Made by a program: the position numbers and the translations under genes. 64,000 nt of DNA from Parabacteroides johnsonii DSM 18315 (lineage in GTDB: Bacteria; Bacteroidota; Bacteroidia; Bacteroidales; Tannerellaceae), in NCBI RefSeq assembly GCF_025151045.1, contig NZ_CP102285.1, positions 868,001 through 932,000 of the forward strand. The letters run 5' to 3'. The notes below the pieces were generated by a model. That model worked only from the letters and a program-made list of their open reading frames with translations, ran no database searches and was not told the origin of the DNA. Below, piece after piece: positions 1-9,051 of the stretch (positions are counted from its first letter, which is position 1; each line of letters begins with the position of its first letter).

Positions 1-17
1 TGACGGTTGTATTTTCC

Positions 18-304
18 ACTATCATACTATCATAAAAACAAGTACATTTTTACAGAAATCATATAGCTTATTTTCAGGCAACTGCCTATCTGTTTCTCCT
101 GACATCCGGGCCTCGATACCTTGGACATCCGGGTCTCAGGGCCATGCAGAAGGGGGTCATAACTCTGCTAAAACGAGGGATGTCGCGAAAAGATCCGCCT
201 GCTTTTGTCAAATTTGTCTGTTTCTTTTGGAAAAATCCAAAGGTGACAGGCTAACTATGATAGTGCAATGATAGTTGCATGATAGTTGAATTAGGAACTA
301 TCAT
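18..304. repeat. Array of ATGATAGT / ACTATCAT octamers
   Basis: The octamer ACTATCAT occurs at 18-25 and 26-33 as a tandem pair. Its complement ATGATAGT occurs at 257-264, 268-275 and 279-286, exactly 11 bp apart, and an inverted copy closes the set at 297-304. No coding region overlaps it. Evenly phased octamers on one DNA face resemble iterons or arm-type protein binding sites. Function is not known from the sequence. The rest of the 1-550 stretch holds a small inverted repeat (AGGCAACTGCCT at 76-87), the direct repeat listed next, and a 22-bp-type element before the LysR promoter. Confidence 0.6.
101..137. repeat. Direct repeat GACATCCGGGYCTC
   Basis: Two 14-bp copies, at 101-114 and 124-137, differ at one position (C or T) and are spaced 23 bp start to start. 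They lie between the two halves of the octamer array. The copies are plain in the sequence, but no function can be assigned. Confidence 0.5.
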
Positions 305-380
305 CCTTGATACCAAGAATACACGGTTTTAGGTTTGTCAAAATGTTCATTATTTATGTGTTTTGCAATCGGATTGTTAT

Positions 381-456
381 GTTAAAATATATTACCCGCT
401 TGGGTATTTTATTTTACCCGGCATATTAATCCGATTTACTCGGTAGGGGAGTGACA
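381..456 (-). repeat. GCGGGTAATAT repeat element, copy D (reverse)
   Basis: Read on the minus strand this stretch contains AAGCGGGTAATATATTTTAAC (381-400 and one flanking base), preceded by GCCGGGTAAAAT 22 bp away and by GTAAATCGGATTA further on. These match the copies at 22.0, 41.3 and 58.5 kb, with lower identity. It ends just before the -7 box of the LysR gene and occupies the place where a -33 box would be, which would suit an activator site. Confidence 0.5.
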
Positions 457-463
457 ATTTGAT

Positions 464-471
464 TATCTTTG
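464..471 (+). promoter_or_regulatory. Bacteroidetes -7 box for the LysR gene
   Basis: TATCTTTG matches the TAnnTTTG consensus exactly. No TTG lies 19-20 bp upstream; that place is taken by the repeat element. Transcription would start near 478, giving a leader of about 75 nt. Confidence 0.5.
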
Positions 472-553
472 CACAATTGGATTTCATGGAAAAAAGAGGG
501 ATTGACAGTTATGATACGTTAATGAGTTTGATAAAGTAGAAAGTAATATATGT

Positions 554-1441
554 ATGGATTTCCGTCTGAAAGTATTTCATAGCGTAGCTACGAATTTGAG
601 CTTTACGAAAGCGTCGAAAGAACTGTTTATCAGCCAGCCGGCTATCAGTAAACATATTCATGAATTGGAGGTGCAATATAAAACACCGTTGTTTGATCGT
701 GTGGGAAGTCGTATCGGGTTGACCCATGCCGGAGAATTGCTGCTGTCGCATACGAAACAGCTGTTGGCTGCATACCGGCAGATGGACTTCGAGATGAATC
801 TGTTGACGGATAATTTTGCAGGGGAACTGCGGTTGGGGGCAAGTACGACGATATCCCAATATGTGCTGCCGCCTGTTCTTGCCTCTTTTATCAAGAAGTT
901 TCCGGAGATAAAAGTCTCTTTGCTGAACGGGAACAGCCGTGATATCGAACAGGCGTTGCGGGAAGGAAAGATCACCCTCGGTCTGGTCGAAGGAACGGCA
1001 CATCAGAGTACGCTTCACTATACGCCTTTTATGAAAGACGAACTGGTCGTCGTGGCGCATACGGGCTGCTCGCTGGCGGCCTATGACGAGATTTCGCTCG
1101 AACAACTCCGTACGCTACCTCTTGTCCTGCGAGAAAACGGTTCGGGGACGCTCGATGTGGTGGAAGCTGCTCTGGCGGAACATCAGATTAAACTTTCGCA
1201 ACTGAATGTATTGTTGCAAATGGGGAGTACGGAAAGTATAAAGCTGTTTTTGGAAAACTCCGAGGCGTTGGGAATTGTTTCTATTCGTGCCGTAACCCGC
1301 GAATTGATGTCCGGCAGGCTGAAGGTGATCGAAGTGGACGGGTTCCATGCCGAACGGATGTTTACCTTTGCCGAGCCGCAGGGACAGAACGGGGGAGTGG
1401 AAGAGAGCTTTATCCGATATGCCTGCCAAAACTGGCGATAA
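554..1441 (+). CDS. LysR-family transcriptional regulator (CysB/CysL-like)
   Basis: The 295-residue protein has the standard LysR layout: an N-terminal winged helix-turn-helix (residues about 1-60, with SQPAISKHIHELE as recognition segment) followed by a two-lobed periplasmic-binding-like effector domain. It probably acts in the cytoplasm as a DNA-binding tetramer. The next gene in the same direction encodes a YeiH-type putative sulfate exporter. In many bacteria a LysR gene of this subfamily sits beside yeiH and controls it, so control of sulfur-compound export is the best guess. The effector is not deducible. The ATG at 554 has a weak Shine-Dalgarno, as is common in Bacteroidetes. Confidence 0.9.
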   Translation: MDFRLKVFHSVATNLSFTKASKELFISQPAISKHIHELEVQYKTPLFDRVGSRIGLTHAGELLLSHTKQLLAAYRQMDFEMNLLTDNFAGELRLGASTTISQYVLPPVLASFIKKFPEIKVSLLNGNSRDIEQALREGKITLGLVEGTAHQSTLHYTPFMKDELVVVAHTGCSLAAYDEISLEQLRTLPLVLRENGSGTLDVVEAALAEHQIKLSQLNVLLQMGSTESIKLFLENSEALGIVSIRAVTRELMSGRLKVIEVDGFHAERMFTFAEPQGQNGGVEESFIRYACQNWR

Positions 1442-1495
1442 CCTGGTGTTATACCCTATAAAAACATATTAGGAAAGGATAGAGGAAAAAAGGCT

Positions 1496-1503
1496 TACTT
1501 TTG
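1496..1503 (+). promoter_or_regulatory. -7 box upstream of the YeiH gene
   Basis: TACTTTTG fits TAnnTTTG and lies 42 bp before the ATG at 1545. It suggests that the exporter has its own promoter between the LysR gene and itself. Confidence 0.45.
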
Positions 1504-1544
1504 TCACGGTTTTAAAAAGTAATGGATTTTAAACTTGATTGAAT

Positions 1545-2591
1545 ATGTTTAGCGAAAAAAGGAGTAACGTACTTCATGGCATTCTGTTGATCGCCCTTTT
1601 CTCTTGTTCTGCTTTTTACATTGCAGAGTTTCCCTTTGTCAAAAATCTATCCTTCAGCCCTCTGATTGTCGGTATCCTGTTGGGGATGGTATATGCGAAC
1701 AGTTTACGCAACCATCTGCCTGAGACATGGGTGCCCGGTATTTTGTTTTGTACGAAGCAGGTACTGCGTGCCGGTATCGTGTTGTATGGTTTCAGGCTGA
1801 CATTTCAAAGCGTGGTCGAGATCGGGCTTCCGGCCATACTGATCGATGCGATTATAGTGACGGCTACCATCTTTATAGGTTTGTTTGTCGGGCGTTTGCT
1901 GAAGATGGATAGGGATCTCGCTTTGCTGACATCCACCGGTAGTGCGATCTGTGGAGCTGCTGCTGTATTGGGAGCTGAGCCGGTCGTGAAAAGTGAGCCG
2001 CATAAAACAGCGGTGGCTGTCTCGACGGTCGTTATTTTCGGAACTTTGTCAATGTTTATCTATCCGGCCCTATACCGTGCAGGCATATTGGACCTGACGC
2101 CTGAACAGATGGGACTTTATACCGGATCGACTTTGCACGAGGTGGCGCACGTCGTGGGAGCGGGGAATGCGATGGGAAAGGAAATTTCGGATACAGCCAT
2201 TATCGTGAAAATGATTCGTGTCATGATGTTGGCTCCTGTCTTGGTGATAATGAGTTTTGCTTTGGCACGTACCGCCGTGAAAGTTGTATCCGATGGCGTA
2301 AAGGGAACGGCAGCCGCTACCGCAAAACGGGGCAAGATCACGATTCCTTGGTTCGCTTTCGGTTTCCTGGCCGTGATCGGTTTTAATTCCTTTGACCTGT
2401 TGCCTCATACGGTTGTGGATGGGATCAATCATATAGATACATTTATGTTGACGATGGCTATGACGGCATTGGGTACGGAAACCAGCATCGAGAAGTTTAA
2501 GAAAGCCGGAGCGAAACCTTTTATTTTGGCGGCAGTATTGTATATCTGGTTGTTAGGCGGCGGCTATTTATTGGCGAAGTATTTGGTTTAA
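1545..2591 (+). CDS. YeiH/UPF0324 family putative sulfate exporter
   Basis: The 348-residue integral membrane protein has about ten hydrophobic segments and family hallmarks such as LSFSPLIVGILLGM near the N terminus, TSTGSAICGAAAV in the middle and STLHEVAHVVGAG. These place it in the YeiH family (UPF0324, putative sulfate exporters). The family's transport activity rests on little direct evidence, so the substrate is uncertain. The ATG at 1545 is preferred to a TTG two codons upstream. It follows the LysR regulator by 103 bp and is its likely target. Confidence 0.9.
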   Translation: MFSEKRSNVLHGILLIALFSCSAFYIAEFPFVKNLSFSPLIVGILLGMVYANSLRNHLPETWVPGILFCTKQVLRAGIVLYGFRLTFQSVVEIGLPAILIDAIIVTATIFIGLFVGRLLKMDRDLALLTSTGSAICGAAAVLGAEPVVKSEPHKTAVAVSTVVIFGTLSMFIYPALYRAGILDLTPEQMGLYTGSTLHEVAHVVGAGNAMGKEISDTAIIVKMIRVMMLAPVLVIMSFALARTAVKVVSDGVKGTAAATAKRGKITIPWFAFGFLAVIGFNSFDLLPHTVVDGINHIDTFMLTMAMTALGTETSIEKFKKAGAKPFILAAVLYIWLLGGGYLLAKYLV

Positions 2592-2671
2592 CATAAATTG
2601 CTTGATACTGTGGTGAAGGAGTGTCTTATAAATTATTACCTTTGTGCCCAAAACAAGAAAGATAGAGAAAA

Positions 2672-5017
2672 GTGGCTTCAAAGATAACAAAAGGTATTAT
2701 AATTTCGTTCTGGGTGTTGTTTGCCATAGCGGTAGGTGCTGTAGTTGTATTGTTTTCAGCAATAGCTAAAGGCTCGATAGGCTATATGCCGCCGGTCGAA
2801 CAGCTTGAAAATCCGATTGATAAATATGCTTCGCAAGTTGTGTCTGCCGATGGGAAAACACTCGGTATCTATGCACATAGCCAAGATAACCGCATCATGG
2901 TCAATTACAACGATCTCTCGCCCGATTTGGTGAAGGCGTTGATCGCGACGGAAGATGTTCGCTTTGCCGAACATAGCGGTATCGACGCGCAGGGACTGTT
3001 TCGTGCAGTTGTCAAGCGAGGCATTTTGATGCAGAAAAGTGGTGGCGGCGGCAGTACCATTACGCAGCAATTGGCAAAACAGTTGTTTTCTCCAAGCGTT
3101 GACAATATGATGGAACGTCTGTTCCAGAAACCGATCGAATGGGTGATTGCCGTCCAGCTTGAACGTTATTATACGAAAGAAGAGATCATCAATATGTATC
3201 TGAACAAGTTCGACTTCCTATATAATGCTGTGGGAATCCAGTCTGCTGCCCGTGTTTATTTCGGAAAGACACCCAAGACGTTGAAGATCGAGGAAGCGGC
3301 GACACTTGTCGGAATGTGTAAGAACCCCTCTTATTTTAATCCCAGACGCCATAACGAGCGGACACGCGGACGGCGCAATACGGTTTTGGAGCAAATGCAG
3401 AAAGCCGGCTATATAACGCAGGCGGAATGTGACTCGCTGAAAGCTTTGCCACTCACGCTCCATTTTAGCCGTATGGACCACAAGGAAGGATTGGCTCCTT
3501 ATTTCCGCGAATATCTGCGCCTGTTTTTGACGGCGAAGAAGCCCGAACGTAAAAACTACCGGGGATGGCAGATGCAACAATTCAGGGAAGATTCGGTTGC
3601 TTGGGAAACAAATCCGGCATATGGTTGGTGTAACAAGAACAAAAAAGCCGATGGCGAATTTTATAATTTGTATACGGATGGTTTGAAAATATATACGACC
3701 ATCGATTCCCGTATGCAGAAATATGCCGAGGATGCCGTCCGTGAGCATATCGGAGGTTATCTTCAGCCTGCATTTTTCAAAGAGAAGAGAGGAAAAAGTT
3801 ATGCACCGTTCTCCCGTGACTTACGTCAAGGTGAGGTGGATACGATCTTTATGCACGCTATGCACCAGACGGACCGCTATCGTGCCATGAAGAAGGCGGG
3901 AGCGAGTGAGAAAGAGATAAAGGCTGCCTTCAACGAACCGGTCGAGATGCGTGTGTTCAGTTGGGGGGGAGCTATAGATACGACGATGTCGCCATTGGAT
4001 TCGATTCGTTATCATAAGAGTTTCCTGCGTACCGGTTTCATGTCGATGGACCCGCGCACCGGCCATGTGAAAGCTTATGTGGGTGGTATTGATTATAATG
4101 ATTTCCAATATGATATGGTAAATGGAGGCCGTCGCCAGATAGGTTCGACCATTAAACCTTACCTCTATTCCCTTGCCATGATCGAAGGAATCAGTCCATG
4201 TGACGAGATGCTGCACGTACAACAGCGTCTGACCGATGAGAACGGACGGCTTTGGGAACCCCGTAACTCGAATAAGAAACGGATCGGTGAGATGGTCTCT
4301 GTTCAGTGGGGGTTGCAGAATTCCGATAACTGGGTGACGGCTTGGTTGATGAGCCAGTTATCTCCCTATACGTTTGTCCGTCTGCTGCATTCGTTCGGAT
4401 TGAAGAACGAAATGGACCCAGTGGTTTCGATTTGCTTGGGGACGCCGGATGTATCGGTCGGTGAAATGGTAAGTGGTTATACGACTTTTGCTAACAAGGG
4501 CATACGGGTCGAACCTTTGTATGTAACCCGCATAGAGGATGCTTACGGCAACACGATTGCGAATTTCAATTCGCAGATGAGTGAGGTCTTGACGGAAGAT
4601 GCTTCTTATAAGATGCTTCACATGTTGAAAAATGTGATAGACGGTGGTACAGGCGGCCGTATCCGTGCCCGTTATGGCATTACAGCGCCGATGGGAGGAA
4701 AGACCGGTACGACGCAGAATAACTCCGATGGCTGGTTTATGGGCTTTACGCCGAGCTTGGTGTCCGGTGTCTGGGTCGGAGGTGAAGACCGCTCTATTCA
4801 TTTCGACCGGATGTCGGAAGGACAGGGAGCCAGTATGGCTCTGCCGATCTATGGGCTTTATATGCAGAAAGTCTATGCCGACAAAACGTTGGGTTATTCG
4901 CAGGAAGAAGATTTCGATATTCCCGAACAATATCAGGATCCGTGCAAGATGACCACCGAAGAGGAACGGAAGCAGACGCCGACAGATGTGGGGGGTATCG
5001 ATAAGATGTTTGAGTAG
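2672..5017 (+). CDS. mrcA: Class A penicillin-binding protein (transglycosylase/transpeptidase)
   Basis: This bifunctional peptidoglycan synthase has 781 residues. It opens with one membrane anchor (about 9-32). A GT51 glycosyltransferase domain follows, with catalytic Glu94 in ATEDVRFAEHSG and the later STITQQLAKQ motif. The C-terminal transpeptidase domain has the active-site STIK (Ser492), SDN (551-553) and KTG (677-679). All three penicillin-binding motifs are intact. It polymerises lipid II and cross-links strands in the periplasm. The start is a GTG at 2672 after a purine-rich stretch. A TACCTTTG -7 box lies at 2637-2644. The symbol follows family usage; the PBP1a-type assignment is by similarity only. 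Confidence 0.94.
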   Translation: MASKITKGIIISFWVLFAIAVGAVVVLFSAIAKGSIGYMPPVEQLENPIDKYASQVVSADGKTLGIYAHSQDNRIMVNYNDLSPDLVKALIATEDVRFAEHSGIDAQGLFRAVVKRGILMQKSGGGGSTITQQLAKQLFSPSVDNMMERLFQKPIEWVIAVQLERYYTKEEIINMYLNKFDFLYNAVGIQSAARVYFGKTPKTLKIEEAATLVGMCKNPSYFNPRRHNERTRGRRNTVLEQMQKAGYITQAECDSLKALPLTLHFSRMDHKEGLAPYFREYLRLFLTAKKPERKNYRGWQMQQFREDSVAWETNPAYGWCNKNKKADGEFYNLYTDGLKIYTTIDSRMQKYAEDAVREHIGGYLQPAFFKEKRGKSYAPFSRDLRQGEVDTIFMHAMHQTDRYRAMKKAGASEKEIKAAFNEPVEMRVFSWGGAIDTTMSPLDSIRYHKSFLRTGFMSMDPRTGHVKAYVGGIDYNDFQYDMVNGGRRQIGSTIKPYLYSLAMIEGISPCDEMLHVQQRLTDENGRLWEPRNSNKKRIGEMVSVQWGLQNSDNWVTAWLMSQLSPYTFVRLLHSFGLKNEMDPVVSICLGTPDVSVGEMVSGYTTFANKGIRVEPLYVTRIEDAYGNTIANFNSQMSEVLTEDASYKMLHMLKNVIDGGTGGRIRARYGITAPMGGKTGTTQNNSDGWFMGFTPSLVSGVWVGGEDRSIHFDRMSEGQGASMALPIYGLYMQKVYADKTLGYSQEEDFDIPEQYQDPCKMTTEEERKQTPTDVGGIDKMFE

Positions 5018-5044
5018 AAGACAGGTTTGCCTTTGAATGTAATA

Positions 5045-5092
5045 AAATGCATGGTTGTGGAATTGTCGTTCCATGCCCATGCATTTCTTTTT
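5045..5092 (+). terminator. Rho-independent terminator after the PBP gene
   Basis: AAATGCATGG (5045-5054) pairs with CCATGCATTT (5077-5086), and CTTTTTT follows. It lies 28 bp after the PBP stop codon and separates it from the glycerol operon. Confidence 0.75.
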
Positions 5093-5147
5093 TATGCCCG
5101 TATGTTTCTTTTTTATGATGGCGGAACCATAATCGGAATTTATTTGT

Positions 5148-5155
5148 TAGATTTG
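5148..5155 (+). promoter_or_regulatory. -7 box of the glp operon
   Basis: TAGATTTG fits TAnnTTTG and lies 17 bp before the glpD start codon at 5172. No good -33 TTG is seen at the usual distance, so activation by a regulator is possible. Confidence 0.4.
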
Positions 5156-5171
5156 TAAGTGTTAACTTTTA

Positions 5172-6749
5172 ATGACGCGGGATATGGAACGGGAATCTAT
5201 CATTTCTCAATTGTATGACAAAGACAGGATATTTGATTTTGTCGTGATTGGCGGGGGGGCTACCGGTCTGGGTGTGGCGCTCGATGCCGTGACCCGCGGA
5301 TACAGCGTGGCTTTGTTTGAACGTTCGGACTTTACGAAGGGAACTTCCAGCCGGAGTACGAAACTGGTACATGGAGGTGTCCGTTATCTGGCGCAGGGCG
5401 ATATTGCTTTGGTTCGTGAAGCGCTTCGTGAACGGGGCTTGCTCCGGCATAATGCTCCGCATTTGGTGAAAGACCAACTCTTCCTGATCCCTTGCTACCG
5501 TTGGTGGGAGGGACCTTTTTATACGATCGGACTGGTTCTTTATGATCTGATGGCGCGTGGTCTCAGCCTCGGAAGGTCTGTCTGTATCGGCCCTAAACGG
5601 GTGGCCCGGACAGTTCCGATGCTCCGTCGTGAGGGGATGATGGCGGGGGTGCTTTATCATGACGGACAGTTTGACGATTCGCGCCTGGCCATTAATCTCG
5701 TCCGTACGGCGGTCGATGCCGGTGCATGTGTCTTGAATTATATGAATGTAATCTCTCTCCTGAAAGAAGCAGGTAAAGTATCCGGTGTGCAGGTACGTGA
5801 CGAAGAAACGGGGGCGATCTATTCCGTAAAAGCCCGTTCCGTTATCAATGCGACAGGTGTCTTTGCTGATGATATCCTGCAGATGGACAAGCCGGAAAAT
5901 CGTCCGACCGTGCGTCCGAGTCAGGGAGTACACTTGATTTTGGATGCATCTTTCCTGGAGAGCGATTGTGCCGTGATGATCCCGAAGACATCCGACGGAC
6001 GTGTACTCTTTGCCGTTCCCTGGCATAACAAAGTGGTGGTAGGTACGACCGACACTTTGATGGAGCATACCGAAACAGAACCGGTCGCACTCGAACAGGA
6101 AATACAATTTATACTCGACACTGCAGGGAAGTACCTGACACGGGTTCCCCGTCGAAGCGATGTCCTCTCCGTATTTGCCGGTCTCCGTCCGCTTGCGGCT
6201 CCCCGTAATGAAGGTAAGAAGACAAAGGAGATATCCCGGAGCCATAAACTGATCCGGGAAAAATCCGGTTTGATAACGATTATCGGTGGAAAATGGACAA
6301 CTTACAGGAAGATGGCGCAGGACACGTTGGACTATGCGATCCGTTATATGCATATCCCGACACGGGAGTGTGTGACGGAGCATTATCCTGTTCATGGTTC
6401 CCGTCCGAATCCGGACTTTTCCGATCCGTTGTATGTGTATGGGACAGATGCGGATGAGATACGGGCTTTGACGGATTCCTCGCCGGAGATGGCCGAGAGA
6501 CTGCATCCTCAATATGCTTTTACTAGAGGAGAGGTCACCTGGGTCGTCCGGAACGAAATGGCACGGACACTGGAGGATGTTTTGGCACGCCGGTTGCGTA
6601 TACTCTTTATGGATGCACGTGCCGCGATGCAAATGGCTCCCGCCGTGGCTGCTATTTTAGCAGAGGAACGGGGAAAGGACCATACATGGCGGAATGCCCA
6701 GTTAAAAGACTTTAACCGGGTAGCCTCCCATTATATATTGAATGAATAA
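5172..6749 (+). CDS. glpD: Aerobic-type glycerol-3-phosphate dehydrogenase
   Basis: This 525-residue FAD-dependent enzyme oxidises sn-glycerol-3-phosphate to dihydroxyacetone phosphate and passes electrons to the quinone pool at the inner membrane. The Rossmann FAD-binding motif VIGGGATGLGVALD sits near residue 20. The family signatures TKGTSSRSTKLVHGG and LVHGGVRYLAQGD follow. The C terminus has the helical DAO_C domain (HPQYAFTRGEVTWVVRNEMA). It is the first gene of glpD-glpK-glpF, with 18 bp to glpK. The start ATG at 5172 could instead be the ATG at 5184. The antisense strand is also open for 487 codons, which is a shadow. Confidence 0.94.
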   Translation: MTRDMERESIISQLYDKDRIFDFVVIGGGATGLGVALDAVTRGYSVALFERSDFTKGTSSRSTKLVHGGVRYLAQGDIALVREALRERGLLRHNAPHLVKDQLFLIPCYRWWEGPFYTIGLVLYDLMARGLSLGRSVCIGPKRVARTVPMLRREGMMAGVLYHDGQFDDSRLAINLVRTAVDAGACVLNYMNVISLLKEAGKVSGVQVRDEETGAIYSVKARSVINATGVFADDILQMDKPENRPTVRPSQGVHLILDASFLESDCAVMIPKTSDGRVLFAVPWHNKVVVGTTDTLMEHTETEPVALEQEIQFILDTAGKYLTRVPRRSDVLSVFAGLRPLAAPRNEGKKTKEISRSHKLIREKSGLITIIGGKWTTYRKMAQDTLDYAIRYMHIPTRECVTEHYPVHGSRPNPDFSDPLYVYGTDADEIRALTDSSPEMAERLHPQYAFTRGEVTWVVRNEMARTLEDVLARRLRILFMDARAAMQMAPAVAAILAEERGKDHTWRNAQLKDFNRVASHYILNE

Positions 6750-6767
6750 TCTAATGAGACGAAAGAT

Positions 6768-8273
6768 ATGAATTTCAGAAATAAATACGTACTGGCTATC
6801 GACCAGGGGACGACCTCTTCGAGAGCCATCCTTTTCAGCCATCAGGGCAATATCATCACGCTGGCGCAGAAAACATTCCAGCAGTATTTTCCTAAGCCCG
6901 GTTGGGTGGAACATGATCCGAACGAGATTTGGTACACACAATCGTCTGCTATAAAGGAGGCTATGGCTAAAGCGGATGTGACGGATGCGCATATTGCTTG
7001 TATCGGTATTGCCAACCAGCGTGAAACGACGATAATATGGGACCGGGAGACCGGTTTTCCGGTCTATAACGCCATCGTCTGGCAGGACAGACGTACGGCA
7101 GACTATTGCGAAGAATTGAAGGCAAAGGGATATGCTTCTCTGATCCAGCAGAAGACCGGATTGGTGATCGATGCTTATTTCTCCGCCACGAAGATACGTT
7201 GGATTCTGGATCATGTGAAGGGGGGCCGGGAACGTGCCGAGCGTGGAGAACTTTGTTTCGGTACGGTCGATTCCTGGCTGGTCTGGAAACTGACTCGCGG
7301 AACTGAATTCATTACGGATATCACGAATGCTTCCCGTACGATGCTGTTCAATATCCATACGCAGGAATGGGATAAGGAATTGCTCGACCTTTTCCAAATT
7401 CCGGCATCCATGATGCCGGAAGTAAAAAGCAGCAGCGAGGTGTATTGCGAGACTTCTACTCCTGTCTTTAAGACTGGTATTCCTGTTTCGGGGATGGCAG
7501 GTGACCAGCAAGCTGCCCTGTTCGGACAGTTGTGTACGGATATCGGCATGATCAAAACGACCTACGGGACAGGATGCTTTATGATCCTGAATACCGGAAG
7601 CAAGCCCGTTTTATCTCAAAATAATCTGTTGACGACGATTGCTTGGAAATTGAATGGAAAAGTGACATATGCATTGGAAGGAAGTGTTTTTGTCGGTGGA
7701 GCGGTCGTTCAATGGTTGCGTGACGAGTTAGGACTGATACAGAGCGCCGCTATCACGGAACAGTTGGCTAATTCCGTGCCGGATAACGGCGGGGTCTACT
7801 TTGTTCCGGCGCTGACCGGATTGGGAGCCCCTTACTGGGACCAGTATGCCCGTGGTGCCATTATCGGAATCACGCGCGGAACGAGTGCCGCCCATCTGAC
7901 CCGTGCTGCCCTGGAAGGTATTTGCTATCAGGTCTACGATGTCCTGATGGCTATGGAAAACGATATACATGCCAAGCCGAAAGAGATCCGTGTGGATGGT
8001 GGAGCGATTGCCAATAATTTTCTGATGCAATTCCAGGCAGATATCTGCCGTTGTCCGGTAGTCCGTCCTCGTGTTCTCGAAACAACAGCTTTGGGTGCCG
8101 CCTATCTGGCAGGGTTGGCGATCGGTTACTGGAAAGATGTGGATGAACTGAAAGAACAGTGGTCCTTGGATAATATCTTTAGTGCTGAAATGCATGAAGA
8201 AACGGCCGAGGCTTTGCTTACCGAATGGCATAAAGCGGTCGGTAGGAGCTTGAACTGGGCGGTTGACAAATAA
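6768..8273 (+). CDS. glpK: Glycerol kinase
   Basis: The FGGY-family kinase has 501 residues, the usual length, and phosphorylates glycerol with ATP to glycerol-3-phosphate in the cytoplasm. The N-terminal ATP-binding stretch [14 protein letters not shown], the substrate-site segment [12 protein letters not shown] and the C-terminal FGGY signature region ([13 protein letters not shown] and [17 protein letters not shown]) are all present. A purine-rich ribosome-binding region (GAGACGAAAG) precedes the ATG. It sits between glpD and glpF, so uptake, phosphorylation and oxidation of glycerol are encoded together. Confidence 0.96.
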   Translation: MNFRNKYVLAIDQGTTSSRAILFSHQGNIITLAQKTFQQYFPKPGWVEHDPNEIWYTQSSAIKEAMAKADVTDAHIACIGIANQRETTIIWDRETGFPVYNAIVWQDRRTADYCEELKAKGYASLIQQKTGLVIDAYFSATKIRWILDHVKGGRERAERGELCFGTVDSWLVWKLTRGTEFITDITNASRTMLFNIHTQEWDKELLDLFQIPASMMPEVKSSSEVYCETSTPVFKTGIPVSGMAGDQQAALFGQLCTDIGMIKTTYGTGCFMILNTGSKPVLSQNNLLTTIAWKLNGKVTYALEGSVFVGGAVVQWLRDELGLIQSAAITEQLANSVPDNGGVYFVPALTGLGAPYWDQYARGAIIGITRGTSAAHLTRAALEGICYQVYDVLMAMENDIHAKPKEIRVDGGAIANNFLMQFQADICRCPVVRPRVLETTALGAAYLAGLAIGYWKDVDELKEQWSLDNIFSAEMHEETAEALLTEWHKAVGRSLNWAVDK

Positions 8274-8304
8274 ATCATAAATTAAAAATCATAAATCTAA
8301 TATC

Positions 8305-9042
8305 ATGACTCCATTCGTAGCGGAATTTTTGGGAACCATGCTTCTGATCCTGATGGGAGGAGGCGTTGTGGCAAACGTGTGCCTGAGCAAAACGAAAGGA
8401 CACGGTGCCGGCTGGATGGCGATTACGACAGCTTGGGCTTTGGGCGTGTTCATAGGAGTGGTGGTGGCGGGTCCTTATAGTGGGGCACATCTGAATCCGG
8501 CGGTTTCCATCGGGTTGGCTATCGGGGGGACTTTTCCCTGGTGCGACGTCTTTCAATATATCATTGCTCAAATGTTAGGTGCGGCCTTAGGAGCGCTTTT
8601 GGTCTGGCTTGTTTATAAAGACCATTTTGAGGCGACGGACGATCCGGACACCATGTTGGGTGTGTTTTGTACCAGTCCGGCGATAAAGAATCCGGCGATT
8701 AATTTCTTGACGGAAGCGGTTGGGACGTTTGCCCTGATGTTTGTCGTGTTCTATATCACCGGTGGTGAACTTTCTTTGAAAGATAGTAATAGCACGTTAC
8801 CGATCGGGTTGGGTTCCGTAGGGGCGTTGCCAGTGGCGTTTACGGTTTGGGTGATCGGACTGTCCCTGGGTGGTCCGACCGGCTATGCGATTAATCCGGC
8901 ACGTGACCTGGCTCCCCGTTGCATGCATGCTTTTTTGCCGATAAAGGGAAAAGGCGGAAGCCAGTGGGGATATGCCTGGATTCCGGTCTTAGGACCGATA
9001 GCCGGGGCAGCCGTAGCTGCTATGTTGTATTATATTCTATAA
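8305..9042 (+). CDS. glpF: Glycerol uptake facilitator (aquaglyceroporin)
   Basis: This 245-residue MIP-family channel has six predicted membrane spans and both NPA boxes: HLNPAVS in the first half and AINPARDLAPR in the second. The Asp after the second NPAR and the length fit glycerol facilitators rather than pure water channels. It lets glycerol cross the inner membrane passively, and GlpK then traps it. It follows glpK by 31 bp. The next gene starts only 9 bp after its stop codon and is probably on the same transcript. Confidence 0.93.
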   Translation: MTPFVAEFLGTMLLILMGGGVVANVCLSKTKGHGAGWMAITTAWALGVFIGVVVAGPYSGAHLNPAVSIGLAIGGTFPWCDVFQYIIAQMLGAALGALLVWLVYKDHFEATDDPDTMLGVFCTSPAIKNPAINFLTEAVGTFALMFVVFYITGGELSLKDSNSTLPIGLGSVGALPVAFTVWVIGLSLGGPTGYAINPARDLAPRCMHAFLPIKGKGGSQWGYAWIPVLGPIAGAAVAAMLYYIL

Positions 9043-9051
9043 TTATATACC

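Noticed and set aside
509-1105. Minus-strand frame overlapping the LysR gene
   Set aside because: His/Arg/Gln-rich shadow without motifs; the plus-strand LysR protein explains the region.
5169-6632. Minus-strand open frame of 487 codons opposite glpD
   Set aside because: It is rich in His, Arg and Cys with no domain logic and lies wholly antisense to a well-supported enzyme gene; it is a by-product of glpD codon use.
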